Counted from the first letter of the stretch, positions 16,853-25,632 are shown. The stretch: 64,000 bases of DNA from Streptomyces sp. CB01881 (GCF_002953255.1 NZ_CP026498.1:8013935-8077934); one strand, 5' to 3'. Translations and numbers: made by a program. Notes: generated by a model from the sequence alone, not told the origin.

Positions 16853-18514
16853 ATGTCGGAGACCCGTGCCGGCGCCCGTACCCCGCTGGACCGCACCCCG
16901 CAGTGGGCCGCCCTCGGCAAGCACCGCGCGGAGCTGGGCGAGACGCACCTGCGCGAGCTGTTCGCCGCCGACCCGGAGCGCGGCCGCCGCTACACCCTCC
17001 AGGTCGGCGACCTGCACGTCGACTACGCCAAGCAACTGGTCACGGACGAGACGCTGACCCTGCTGCGCGAGCTCGCCGAGGCCACCGGCGTCGCCGCGCT
17101 GCGGGACGCCATGTTCCGCGGCGAGAAGATCAACACCACCGAGCAGCGCGCCGTCCTGCACACCGCGCTGCGCGCCCCGCGCGGCGCCGTCATCGAGGTC
17201 GACGGCGAGAACGTCGTGCCCGCCGTGCACGCCGTGCTCGACAAGATGGCGGCCTTCGCCGGGCAGGTCCGCAGCGGGGAGTGGCGCGGCCACACCGGCA
17301 AGCGGATCAGGGCGGTCGTCAACATCGGCATCGGCGGCTCCGACCTCGGCCCCGCCATGGCCTACGAGGTCCTCCGCTCCTACACCGACCGCGACCTCGA
17401 CGTCCGCTTCGTCTCCAACGTGGACGGCGCCGACCTGCACGAGGCCGTCCGCGACCTGGACCCGGCCGAGACGCTGTTCATCGTCGCCTCCAAGACCTTC
17501 ACCACGATCGAGACGATCACCAACGCCGTGTCCGCCCGCGACTGGCTGCTCACCGGCCTCGACGCCGGCGGCGAGGCGGTGGCCAGGCACTTCGTCGCGC
17601 TCTCCACCAACGCCGAGGGCGTCGCCGACTTCGGCATCGACACCGCCAACATGTTCGAGTTCTGGGACTGGGTGGGCGGCCGCTACTCCTACGACTCGGC
17701 GATCGGCCTCTCGCTGATGATCGCCATCGGCCCGGACGCGTTCCGCGAGATGCTGGACGGCTTCCACCTGGTCGACGAGCACTTCCGCACCGCGCCGCCC
17801 GAGGAGAACGTCCCGCTGCTGCTCGGCCTGCTCGGGGTCTGGTACGGCGCGTTCTTCGACGCCCAGGCGCACGCCGTGCTGCCCTACTCGCACTACCTGT
17901 CGAAGTTCACCGCCTACCTCCAGCAGCTGGACATGGAGTCCAACGGCAAGTCGGTGGACCGGGACGGCAACCCGGTGGGCTGGCAGACCGGCCCGGTGGT
18001 CTGGGGCACCCCCGGCACCAACGGCCAGCACGCCTACTACCAGCTGCTGCACCAGGGGACCAAGGTCATCCCGGCCGACTTCATCGGCTTCGCCGAGCCG
18101 GTCGCCGACCTGCTGCCCGGCCTGGTCGCCCAGCACGACCTGCTGCTGGCCAACTTCTTCGCCCAGACCCAGGCGCTGGCCTTCGGCAAGACCCCGGAGG
18201 AGGTCGAGGCGGAGGGCGTGCCGGCCGAGCTCGTCCCGCACAAGACCTTCAAGGGCAACCACCCGACCACCACCATCCTGGCCGGCCGGCTGACCCCGTC
18301 GGTGCTCGGCCAGCTGGTCGCGCTCTACGAGCACAAGGTGTTCGTCCAGGGCGCGATCTGGAACATCGACTCCTTCGACCAGTGGGGCGTCGAGCTCGGC
18401 AAGGTGCTCGCCAAGCGGATCGAGCCGGTGCTGCTGACCGGCGAGGGCGCCGACGCGCTGGACAGCTCCACCGCGGAGCTGGTCGCCCGCTACCGCTCGC
18501 TGCGCGGCCGCTGA
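16853..18514 (+). CDS. pgi: Glucose-6-phosphate isomerase
   Basis: 553 residues. It interconverts glucose-6-phosphate and fructose-6-phosphate in glycolysis and gluconeogenesis. Family signatures: VNIGIGGSDLGPAMAYEVL (sugar-phosphate loop), ASKTFTTIETITNA, EENVPLLLGLLGVWY, the glutamate region SNGKSVDRDG, and GAIWNIDSFDQWGVELGK (PGI signature 2, with the catalytic Lys near the C-terminus). Full length for bacterial Pgi. GAGGAG before ATG 16853 fixes the start. A strong terminator with a UUCG loop follows. It is separated from any pentose-phosphate genes, so it may be one of two pgi copies, as in S. coelicolor. Confidence 0.97.
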   Translation: MSETRAGARTPLDRTPQWAALGKHRAELGETHLRELFAADPERGRRYTLQVGDLHVDYAKQLVTDETLTLLRELAEATGVAALRDAMFRGEKINTTEQRAVLHTALRAPRGAVIEVDGENVVPAVHAVLDKMAAFAGQVRSGEWRGHTGKRIRAVVNIGIGGSDLGPAMAYEVLRSYTDRDLDVRFVSNVDGADLHEAVRDLDPAETLFIVASKTFTTIETITNAVSARDWLLTGLDAGGEAVARHFVALSTNAEGVADFGIDTANMFEFWDWVGGRYSYDSAIGLSLMIAIGPDAFREMLDGFHLVDEHFRTAPPEENVPLLLGLLGVWYGAFFDAQAHAVLPYSHYLSKFTAYLQQLDMESNGKSVDRDGNPVGWQTGPVVWGTPGTNGQHAYYQLLHQGTKVIPADFIGFAEPVADLLPGLVAQHDLLLANFFAQTQALAFGKTPEEVEAEGVPAELVPHKTFKGNHPTTTILAGRLTPSVLGQLVALYEHKVFVQGAIWNIDSFDQWGVELGKVLAKRIEPVLLTGEGADALDSSTAELVARYRSLRGR

Positions 18515-18537
18515 GGGCTCCGGCAGGGTCCGGTTCC

Positions 18538-18571
18538 GGTGGGGCCGTCCGCTTCGGCGGGCGGCCCCACC
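18538..18571 (+). terminator. Terminator after pgi, UUCG tetraloop
   Basis: A 15-bp stem (18538-18552 with 18557-18571, one G-U pair) closed by CTTCGG, 24 bases after the pgi stop. Confidence 0.8.
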
Positions 18572-18612
18572 GCTCCAGCCGCCGCCTCCGCGACCCTGTG
18601 CTTCTGCGAAAC

Positions 18613-18650
18613 GCCGGAAGGCCCCTCGCTTTCGCAAGGGGCCTTCCGGC
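18613..18650 (-). terminator. Terminator of tRNA-Lys copy 2
   Basis: A 14-bp stem (18613-18626 with 18637-18650) that differs from the hairpin after copy 1 only in and near the loop. Confidence 0.85.
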
Positions 18651-18656
18651 TGTCTG

Positions 18657-18730
18657 TGCGCCGCCAGGGACTCGAACCCCGGACCCGCTGATTAAGAGTC
18701 AGCTGCTCTAACCAACTGAGCTAGCGGCGC
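18657..18730 (-). tRNA. tRNA-Lys (anticodon CTT), copy 2
   Basis: Identical in sequence to the tRNA at 13772-13845, also on the minus strand, with the same downstream spacer CTGTCTG-type sequence and terminator. The two cassettes are direct repeats about 4.9 kb apart. Confidence 0.97.
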
Positions 18731-18828
18731 CTGCTGACAGAGAAGACTTTAGCAGTGGGGTGCGGCCCGGCCAAAATCGAATATCCGCACCCCGGGCGGA
18801 CCGCCCCTCCCGGCGGCTCAGCCGGTGC

Positions 18829-19380
18829 TCAGCCGGTGGGCAGGGCCGCCGGCTCGGCCCGGGCGGCCGGCTCGCGGGTCGCCCGGACACAGGCCCAGAG
18901 CACCACCGAGGCGCCCGGCAGCCACGGCTCCCGGCTCTCCGGCGCGACGATCCACCGCCCGGCGCCCAGCCCGGGGGAGTCCGGGCTGTTCACCATCCGC
19001 TGCACGGGCGGAACGGTCACCGCGTCGCCGCGCCCGTGGCAGAGCAGCGGCGGCACGTCCCGGGCCCACTCCTCCCAGGCCAGCAGCCGGCGCAGCCGGG
19101 CGGCGGTGCCGGGCTGGACGAAGAGCAGCGTGCGCCCCCGGTAGACGGCGACCGGTCCGCAGCCCGGCCCGGAGGCCCACAGCTCGTCCAGCACCCGGCG
19201 GCCGAACAGCGACGGCATGCTGATCACGTCGAAGGCGCGCCCGCAGGGCAGCACCGAGGGCGCCCACGGGCGTGACTCCCACAGGGCGCGCATACTGCGC
19301 GGGTACTCACTGGCGGAGGCCAGCCAGGCCTCCCCGGCCACGGTGACGTACTCCACCGACTGATACGTCCAGATGTCCAC
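18829..19380 (-). CDS. Conserved actinobacterial protein resembling DNA primase/polymerase-type (PrimPol-like) family
   Basis: 183 residues from GTG 19380; the frame extends to TTG 19482. Features: VTVAGEAWLASASEYPRSMR, then LPCGRAFDVISMPSLFGRRV, CGPVAVYRGRTLLFVQPGTA, and a C-terminal WIVAPESREPWLPGA. The order VLPCGxxFDVxxxP / GPVAxxxGRxLLFxxPGTA / xPP is what I recall from short streptomycete proteins annotated as bifunctional DNA primase/polymerase N-terminal domain. No clear catalytic acid triad is visible, so enzymatic activity is doubtful. It is the last gene of a leftward block that starts with a nuclease and a helicase, which makes a DNA-linked role possible but unproven. Confidence 0.6.
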   Translation of the reverse strand: MDIWTYQSVEYVTVAGEAWLASASEYPRSMRALWESRPWAPSVLPCGRAFDVISMPSLFGRRVLDELWASGPGCGPVAVYRGRTLLFVQPGTAARLRRLLAWEEWARDVPPLLCHGRGDAVTVPPVQRMVNSPDSPGLGAGRWIVAPESREPWLPGASVVLWACVRATREPAARAEPAALPTG

Positions 19381-19513
19381 AGAGAGCAGCGTGGAGCGTC
19401 GGGGACGTGGCCGGGAGGGAAAGAGCGGTTTGCCGGACAGCGCGGCGGGGAGCGGCGTACCCTTCCCCGGCGCATATGCCAATGGCGCAGTTGCCGCCGT
19501 GCAGCGGCGGCCG

Positions 19514-19924
19514 TCAGCCGTCGTGGCGGCGGGGCTGGAGCAGACCGCGGCCGTACTCGATCATCTTGGCCGCGTAGTCCGGGGTCCAGTCCGCCCGCTC
19601 CGCTATCTCGGAGTCCGAGAGCGCGTCGAACCGGCGGGTGTCCGCCAGTTGTGCGGCGGCGACCGCCTGGAAGTCGGTGGCCCGATCGGCCGCCGCGCGG
19701 AACGCCAGGGCCAGCTCGGTGGAGCGGCGCAGCAGCTCCGCCGGGTCGTCGATCGACTCCAGATCGAAGAAGCGCTCCGACTCCGGCTCGGCGGCCTGCG
19801 GCTCGAACAGGAGCTGCACGGGCCGCCGTCGCGGGGCGGACGCCTCACCGGCGCCTGCGCCGCCCGGACCGGCCGGCGCGGTCGCACCGCTCGGGTCGGA
19901 AGCCTGGGCGTGGGAGTCGGGCAT
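19514..19924 (-). CDS. Hypothetical acidic protein
   Basis: 136 residues. The N-terminal 40 residues are low-complexity (Gly/Ala/Pro). The rest is helical and acidic (SERFFDLESIDDPAELLRRS) and ends with a small helix-turn-helix-like stretch, FDALSDSEIAERADWTPDYA. GGAGGTG eight bases before ATG 19924 supports the start. I do not recognise a function. It sits in line with, but about 330 bases beyond, the helicase gene, and upstream of the PrimPol-like gene, so it may belong to the same transcription unit. Confidence 0.7.
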   Translation of the reverse strand: MPDSHAQASDPSGATAPAGPGGAGAGEASAPRRRPVQLLFEPQAAEPESERFFDLESIDDPAELLRRSTELALAFRAAADRATDFQAVAAAQLADTRRFDALSDSEIAERADWTPDYAAKMIEYGRGLLQPRRHDG

Positions 19925-20256
19925 GGACGGACACCTCCGGGTGCTCGATGGGGGCGGACGACGGCCGCCGGGGAACGGCGTCGACCGGTCGTGGCCGTCG
20001 TCCATTGTCTCGCGGCGATGGCCGGTAACGGAACGGTGCAAGTCCGGGCGCTATTCCCGGGGCGCGCGCCCGGGGTGTGCTCCCCGCGCCGGCCCGCCGC
20101 CGGCTACTCCCCGTTGCGGCTCGGGCGCAGGTGAGGCTGTTGCGGCTCCGCCGGGACCGGCCGTGCCTGCGGACGGCCTCCGCCCCGAGTCAGTGGCCCC
20201 GTCCGCCCGCCCGTCCGCCCGTTCCGCCCGACCGTCTGTCCGCCCGCCCGACCGGC
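19925..20256. other. 332-base gap with C-rich low-complexity DNA
   Basis: No convincing gene. 20200-20260 is built of CCGCCCGTCCG-like units. The gap probably holds the helicase 3' trailer and a promoter for the 136-residue gene; I could not place either. Confidence 0.4.
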
Positions 20257-21606
20257 TCACAGCCGGACGCGGTGCCCGGCGAGGTGGTGCAGCACCTGGT
20301 GGTTGGCCTCCCAGCCGTCGGGGAACTTGACCGAGACGCCCAACTGCACCGGCTCGGTGGACGGATGCTCGTCCAGCAGCTCGGCGATCCCGGCCCGCGC
20401 CACCACGATGCAGGCGTGCCGGTGGCGGGAGGCGAGCACGCAGAGCCGGCCGGTCTCCAGGTGGAACGCGGTCGCGTCCGGCCGCCCGGACAGCGGGTGC
20501 AGCACCACCGTGACGTCGTACTCGCGCCCCTGCAGCCGGTTGGCGGTGTCCACCGTCACGGCCGGCCCGGCGGTCGGGTCGACCGGGACCCCGGCCTTGA
20601 CCAGCGCCGCCCGGACGGCCGCCGCCTGGTCCCGGTGGGCGGTGCCGACCGCGATCCGGCCGGGGGTGAGCGGTGCGGACCCCTGCTCGGAGTGGGCCGT
20701 GAGCCCCCGCTCCAGCAGTCGCCGGACGGTCGCGGCCACCGCTGCCACGGCCTGCGGATCGGTCCGGACGGTGTGCCTGGCCGGCAGCTCCAGCAGTGCC
20801 CAGCCGTGCTCGGCGGCCCGGTCGATCGCCGCGTCCAGGGCCGTGCCGTCCGGCCGCACCGCGGCGGTGAGCCGCCGCTCCCCCGGCCCGGTGCCGGAGC
20901 GGAACGGCGTGTACGGGTAGAACGCGCCGGAGATCAGCGGCGCCGCAGTGGCCGGCAGCCGCCAGGAGACCGGCAGCCGGTGCGGCTCGATCCGGGGGTT
21001 GTGCGCGAGCAGCGTCACCACCGCACTGCTCGACGGGTCGTACGACAGGCCCGCCCACTGCTCGGTGCCGACCACCGTGAACGGGTCCAGCTGGCCGGGG
21101 TCCCCGACGAACAGGGCCCGCTCGAACAGCCGGGCCACCGCGAGCAGCGCGTCCGAGCGCATCTGGTACGCCTCGTCGACGATCGCGTGCCGCCACGGCG
21201 CCTCGGCCTTCACCCACTGCCACTTCGCGGCGGTCGAGATCACCACGTCGAGCTCGGCGAGGTCCGCCACCTTGTCCGAGGGCGTTACGTTGGCGTGGCG
21301 CAGCACCTCGGGTCCCGGGCGGGAGTCGGCCGCGTGCAGCCGGCCGATCGTCAGGTCCGGTGCCTTCTCGGCCAGTCGGTCGACCAGGTCGTCGACCTGG
21401 CCGTTGGTCTGGGCGACGATCATCAGCCGCTCGCCCGCCCCGACCAGCTCCCGGGCGGCGCGCACCACCAGGGTCGACTTGCCGGCCCCGGGCGGGGAGT
21501 CCACCACCACACCGCGCGGGGCGCCGACGGCCGGGCGGACGGTGGCCTCCAGGATCCGGGCCACCGCTGCGTCGGCGGCCGCGCCGGGGTCCTGCTCGCT
21601 GCTCAT
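20257..21606 (-). CDS. Superfamily 1 helicase-like ATPase
   Basis: 449 residues containing a complete SF1 motor: Walker A SPPGAGKST at 37-45, Walker B VDEAYQM at 143-149, motif III GDPGQLDP at 168-175, motif IV-like PVSWRLP, motif V VDTANRLQGREYDV and motif VI ASRHRHACIVVAR. The short length and VDEAYQM/VSWRLP resemble Upf1/Dna2-type SF1B helicases without accessory domains. The gene starts 8 bases after the upstream 553-residue ORF, which is coupled to a RecB/Cas4-like nuclease, so the three products probably form one complex. ATG 21606 was chosen at the operon junction; upstream residues are Arg-rich and unlike protein. Confidence 0.88.
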   Translation of the reverse strand: MSSEQDPGAAADAAVARILEATVRPAVGAPRGVVVDSPPGAGKSTLVVRAARELVGAGERLMIVAQTNGQVDDLVDRLAEKAPDLTIGRLHAADSRPGPEVLRHANVTPSDKVADLAELDVVISTAAKWQWVKAEAPWRHAIVDEAYQMRSDALLAVARLFERALFVGDPGQLDPFTVVGTEQWAGLSYDPSSSAVVTLLAHNPRIEPHRLPVSWRLPATAAPLISGAFYPYTPFRSGTGPGERRLTAAVRPDGTALDAAIDRAAEHGWALLELPARHTVRTDPQAVAAVAATVRRLLERGLTAHSEQGSAPLTPGRIAVGTAHRDQAAAVRAALVKAGVPVDPTAGPAVTVDTANRLQGREYDVTVVLHPLSGRPDATAFHLETGRLCVLASRHRHACIVVARAGIAELLDEHPSTEPVQLGVSVKFPDGWEANHQVLHHLAGHRVRL

Positions 21607-21614
21607 CTGCCGGG

Positions 21615-23276
21615 TCACTCCCACTCCTCGAAGGCTGCGGACGCGGTGGCGGACGCCGCGGTGGCGGACGCTCCGGGAGCCGTGGGTGCGACGGCGGGCG
21701 CGGCGCTGCCGGGCGGGCCGCCGTGCGTCCACGGGGTGTCGTCCGGCTCGGGCAGCGGGGCGGACTGGCGGACCGTCAGCTCGAAGAGCGTGAAGGTGAT
21801 CCGCTCGCCCGGCTCGGGCAGGCTCCCCGGCTCGGGCTCCTTCTTCCGGCCCATGCCGGAGAGCACCCGCAGCGTGATGGTGCCCCCGGCCGGGTCGACG
21901 GCGACGATCCGTGCCTTCTGCGCGCTCGGGCCGTGGACGCGGTGCGCCTCCCGGCCGAGGTCGGCGTGCGGCCGGTCGGTGGTGCTGACCGTCACCAGCG
22001 GGCGCGGCTTGGGGGAGCGGCCCGAGGTGTCGTAGTCCGCCACCACCTCGGTCACCACGCCCGAGAACGCCTCACCGGCCAGCCGGTGCTCGGCCATCGC
22101 CAGCGGGTCGTCCAGCGCCTCCTGCACGTCCAGCCGGGCCTGCTCGCGCTCGCGCTGCGCCAGCTTCCGGGCCGCCGTCACGGCGTCGTCCTGCCGGGGC
22201 TGCGGCGGCTCGCCGGCCGCCAGCCGGTCCCGGTGGCCGGTGTAGGACCAGCGGTCGCCGGTCCAGCGCTCCTCCAGGTGCCCGGCGGGCGGCAGCGTGC
22301 GCAGCAGGTCCAGGCCCGTCCAGACGTCGTGCCAGGTGGGCAGCAGCACCTGTTCCAGCACCGTGCACAGCTGCCCGACGGCGGTCCGGACGGCGGCCCG
22401 GGCCTGCTCGGCCGTCGCGTCGTCCTGCTCCTCGGTGCCGTGCCCCCCGGCGCCGTGCAGCAGGGTCGCGGCGGCGGCGTCGTACCGGGCGATCGCCGGG
22501 CCGAGCACCAGCTCGTCGAAGCGCGGGTCGGTGGCCGGACCGGCCGGCGGGTGGAGCAGCTGCCCGCGGTCGTCGCGGGCGGACTCGGCCAGCTCGGCGG
22601 CCTCGGCGCCGGACAGGCCCGGCGGCGGCGCGTGCCAGGCCAGCCGGGCGGCCAGGTGCTGGTCCTCCAGGTGGCTCTGGCCGGTCGCCCAGTGCCGGGC
22701 GAGCAGCCCGGTCATCGGTAGCAGCAGGCTGGTGCCGGGCACCTGGGCCCGGTCGGTGAGGTGGGTCAGCCAGCGGCCGAGCAACGGCACCCGGGCCGGC
22801 GCCGGGTACGGTCCCGGCTCGTCGTCCTCGACGGTGCGGCGGAACCGGGTGGACCGGCCGATCAGGGAGAGGTGGTGCACGCCCGCGCCGTTCGGCACGA
22901 TCAGCTGCGGCGCGTCGGTGCACAGCTCGCGCAGGACCACGGTCTTCTCGCCGGTCTCGGCGTCCTTCTCGGAGCCCTCGATCTGCTCCACCCCGTCGGC
23001 GAAGGACTCCAGGTAGGGCAGCAGGTCGGCGGCGACCTCGGCCAGGTAGTCGAAGCGCAGCGTGCGGTTGAGCGGCTGCGGGACGAAGTGCAGCCGGGGC
23101 GCGGAGCGGTCGGTGCCGAGCATCACGGCCAGCGGCGCGCCGGCCTCGCCGGCGGCGGTCAGCGGGACCACCACCATCGGGCGCTCGGAGAGGTGCCGGT
23201 GGCGGACGGTGGCCAGTGGCTCGGCCCGGCCGCTGCGGACGGCCTCCAGCCGGGCGAGGGTGTCGAGCAGGCTCAT
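21615..23276 (-). CDS. Unknown partner protein of nuclease-helicase operon
   Basis: 553 residues with no domain I can name. The N-terminal 350 residues are mixed alpha/beta (MSLLDTLARLEAVRSGRAEP onward). A central helical charged stretch is AARKLAQREREQARLDVQEA. The region from about 425 to 520 is beta-rich (FSGVVTEVVADYD, KARIVAVDPAGGTITLRVLS, GERITFTLFEL) and could be a barrel. Eukaryotic Dna2/Upf1 proteins have such a barrel and stalk between nuclease and helicase, which is the basis of the split-Dna2 idea; this is inference. Its ATG overlaps the nuclease stop (ATGA, 23273-23276), so the two are translationally coupled. The C-terminal 40 residues are Ala/Pro-rich. Confidence 0.85.
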   Translation of the reverse strand: MSLLDTLARLEAVRSGRAEPLATVRHRHLSERPMVVVPLTAAGEAGAPLAVMLGTDRSAPRLHFVPQPLNRTLRFDYLAEVAADLLPYLESFADGVEQIEGSEKDAETGEKTVVLRELCTDAPQLIVPNGAGVHHLSLIGRSTRFRRTVEDDEPGPYPAPARVPLLGRWLTHLTDRAQVPGTSLLLPMTGLLARHWATGQSHLEDQHLAARLAWHAPPPGLSGAEAAELAESARDDRGQLLHPPAGPATDPRFDELVLGPAIARYDAAAATLLHGAGGHGTEEQDDATAEQARAAVRTAVGQLCTVLEQVLLPTWHDVWTGLDLLRTLPPAGHLEERWTGDRWSYTGHRDRLAAGEPPQPRQDDAVTAARKLAQREREQARLDVQEALDDPLAMAEHRLAGEAFSGVVTEVVADYDTSGRSPKPRPLVTVSTTDRPHADLGREAHRVHGPSAQKARIVAVDPAGGTITLRVLSGMGRKKEPEPGSLPEPGERITFTLFELTVRQSAPLPEPDDTPWTHGGPPGSAAPAVAPTAPGASATAASATASAAFEEWE

Positions 23277-24628
23277 CCGGCGGCTCCCGGGTCGGTCGGT
23301 GCAACGGTGCGGCCCAGTGCCTCGGCGCGGAGCGCGGCGGCGTAGGCCAGCCGGGCGGCGGCCTCGCCGGCCCCGGTGGCGTCCTCGGCGGCGTCCCCGG
23401 TCTCGTCGGTCTCGTTGGTCGCGTCGCTCGCGTCGGCTTCGCCGGCTCCGGTGCTGCCGGCCTCGGCACCGGCGGCCTTGGCGCCGGCCTCGGCGTTCCC
23501 GGTCCTCCCGGTGTCCTGGGCACCCTCGGCGGCGGCCAGCGCCGCGGTCACCGTCCGGATGGTGCCCAGCTCGCCGCGCACGCCCCGGCCGAGCTGCTCC
23601 ACCCGGTCGCCGCAGCGGGCCTCGGAGCGGCAGTGGAAGCCCAGCTCGCAGGCGGACAGGCAGTCCGGGCTGTAGGCGGCGGGGACCGCCTCGACCGACG
23701 CGGCCAGCTCCTGGCCGGAGCGGGCGGGCACACCGTCCTCTCCGGGCGCGAGGTCGAAGCCGACCCCCGGCGGCAGTGCGTCCAGCAGGCGGCCGATGCC
23801 GGTCATCCGGCTCAGCTGGCGGCGGGTGGTGGCCAGCTCGCGCCGGACGTCCACGGGGACGGCGGTCGGACGGTTGCTGAAGTCCTTGGGGCAGACGAGC
23901 AGCACGCTCAGCCGCGGACTGCCCGGCAGCCGCTGTTCGGCGTAGGGGTCCGCGTCCACCGGGCGGCCGGCCAGGGCGGCGGCCGTCTCCTGGAGCGCCA
24001 GCACGTAGACGGCGGCCTGACGGGCGGCGGCACCGACCTTGGCCGGGTCCGCGCTGCCGTCCAGCACCGGGAAGGACTTGATCTCGACGACGGTGCACCG
24101 CCCGCCGTGCACCACCACGGCGTCCGGTTCCAGGTAGGCGGTGCTGCCGGCCACGTCGAGCCGCAGCAGCGGGTGGTCCAGCAGCGTCCAGGCCTCTGGG
24201 TCGGCGGCCGCCTCGGCCAGTGCGGCCGTCGTCCGCTCGGCCCGGACGGCCGGGCCGGAGCGGCGCAGCAGGTCGGGCACGGTGAGCGGAACGCCGCCCT
24301 CCACGGGGAGGCCGAGGTGGCGGCGGAGCGGCTCCAGCAGGGCTGCGTAGCCGTCCTCCTTCAACCGGGACTCGAAGATCACGCCGCGCGCGATGGCGAA
24401 GGGCGACTGCCCGAACGGCGCGGGCCGGCCGAGCCGGGCGGCCAGGGCCGACTTGTCGACCCCGGCGGCGTCGAGCACCGCGCGGCGCTGACAGCCCGGA
24501 TTGGCGGCGAGCGCGGCGAGGGCGCGGGCGGTCAGGCTGCGCTGCGGCGCAGGACCGCGAAGCTCGGCGAGCCGCTGGGCGAGCGGCTCAGAGGGCCCGC
24601 GGGGCGGGACGTTCGTCGAGACGTTCAT
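23273..24628 (-). CDS. RecB/Cas4-like PD-(D/E)XK nuclease with C-terminal cysteine cluster
   Basis: 451 residues. Nuclease motifs in order: G82-V-I-F-E86 (RecB motif I-like), Asp169 in EPDAVVV, Glu182-x-Lys184 in VVEIKSF, and Gln204-A-A-V-Tyr208 (the QxxxY motif of RecB-family nucleases). Four cysteines follow at 323, 327, 333 and 339 (DCLSACELGFHCRSEARC), as in the iron-sulfur clusters of Cas4, AddB and Dna2. An acidic low-complexity tract (about 370-425) precedes the C-terminus. It is the first gene of a leftward operon with an unknown protein and an SF1 helicase. No CRISPR array or cas gene is nearby. ATG 24628 is used; the ribosome-binding site is weak. Confidence 0.87.
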   Translation of the reverse strand: MNVSTNVPPRGPSEPLAQRLAELRGPAPQRSLTARALAALAANPGCQRRAVLDAAGVDKSALAARLGRPAPFGQSPFAIARGVIFESRLKEDGYAALLEPLRRHLGLPVEGGVPLTVPDLLRRSGPAVRAERTTAALAEAAADPEAWTLLDHPLLRLDVAGSTAYLEPDAVVVHGGRCTVVEIKSFPVLDGSADPAKVGAAARQAAVYVLALQETAAALAGRPVDADPYAEQRLPGSPRLSVLLVCPKDFSNRPTAVPVDVRRELATTRRQLSRMTGIGRLLDALPPGVGFDLAPGEDGVPARSGQELAASVEAVPAAYSPDCLSACELGFHCRSEARCGDRVEQLGRGVRGELGTIRTVTAALAAAEGAQDTGRTGNAEAGAKAAGAEAGSTGAGEADASDATNETDETGDAAEDATGAGEAAARLAYAAALRAEALGRTVAPTDPGAAG

Positions 24629-24981
24629 GGTGCGGCCCAGTGTCGCACCCGGGTCCGACAATCCGGTCCGGCCCGGGCGATCCGCGGCCATGCGGGTCGA
24701 ACCACGGGCAACCGCGGCCATGCGGGTCGATTCGGGCGGTACCGGGAGACGGGCGAAGCGGGGGGCCGGGGGCGGGGCGCGCGTCCGCGCCGAAGCCGAA
24801 GCCGGGGTCGGTGCCGGGGCCGGGCGCCGGGTTGGGCCGGGCGCCGGGGGCGGTGTCCGCCGTGGTGGCACGGGGGTACCCGGCCCGGGATCGTGGGCGG
24901 TGGAGGAGTGAGGGATCATGGAGCCCCGGTGCTCAATGGTGAGACCGACCGTTGCCGCCGCCCCGCCGCGAGGAGCCTCCC
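24629..24981. promoter_or_regulatory. Divergent intergenic region with a direct repeat
   Basis: 353 bases separate the nuclease operon from the phosphatase gene. CCGCGGCCATGCGGGTCGA occurs at 24682-24700 and again at 24712-24730 (30-base spacing), a possible regulator-binding pair, followed by G-rich low-complexity DNA to 24910. GAGGAG at about 24970 serves the phosphatase gene. No gene is seen. Confidence 0.45.
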
Positions 24982-25632
24982 ATGCCCGCCCGAATCGTCC
25001 TGGTCCGCCACGGCGAGACCGAGTGGTCCGCCACCGGCCGTCACACCGGCCGGACCGACATCCCGCTGACCGAGGAGGGTCGTGCGATGGCCCGGGCCCT
25101 CGGCACCCGCCTCGCCAAGGCGCCCTGGAACGGCCTGCCGGACGCCCTCGTCTACACCAGCCCGCTCGACCGCGCCGAGGAGACCTGCGCCCTGGCCGGC
25201 TTCGGTGACCGCGCCGTCGACCGCCCCGAACTGCTGGAGTGGGACTACGGCCAGTACGAGGGCCGGACCGGCCCCGACATCCGCGCCACCGACCACCCCG
25301 GCTGGCTGATCTGGCGGGACGGCGTGCCCGGCGGCGAGAAGCTCTCCGACGTCGCCGCCCGGGTGGACGCCTTCCTCGCCGACCTCAACGACGAGCACGG
25401 TGTGCCCGCACAGGACACCACCGTCATGCACTGCGCCGACCGCGACGTGGTGCTCTTCGCCCACGGCCACCTGCTGCGCATCCTGACCGCCCGCTGGCTC
25501 GGCCTCCCGCCCGAGTACGCGCAGCGGTTCAAGCTCGGAACGGCCGCGCTCTGCGTCCTCTCCTGGGAGTACGGCGCCCCGGCGGTCGAGGTCTGGAACG
25601 ACCTCGGCCACCTGGAGGGCCTGAAGCACTGA
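24982..25632 (+). CDS. Histidine phosphatase family protein (phosphoglycerate-mutase-like)
   Basis: 216 residues. The catalytic motif VLVRHGETEWSATGRHTGRT lies near the N-terminus (phosphohistidine in RHG, arginines for phosphate). The family Glu follows in LLEWDYGQYEG, and the second His in LFAHGHLLRIL. It belongs to the broad-specificity acid phosphatase/PhoE branch, which removes phosphate from small metabolites; the true substrate cannot be read from sequence. GAGGAG seven bases before ATG 24982 supports the start over ATG 24952. A strong terminator follows. Confidence 0.92.
   Translation: MPARIVLVRHGETEWSATGRHTGRTDIPLTEEGRAMARALGTRLAKAPWNGLPDALVYTSPLDRAEETCALAGFGDRAVDRPELLEWDYGQYEGRTGPDIRATDHPGWLIWRDGVPGGEKLSDVAARVDAFLADLNDEHGVPAQDTTVMHCADRDVVLFAHGHLLRILTARWLGLPPEYAQRFKLGTAALCVLSWEYGAPAVEVWNDLGHLEGLKH

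Noticed and set aside
23273..24628. Cas4 of a CRISPR system
   Set aside because: It has the nuclease and Cys signatures, but no array, Cas1, Cas2 or effector lies in the window. The partners are a helicase and an unknown protein.
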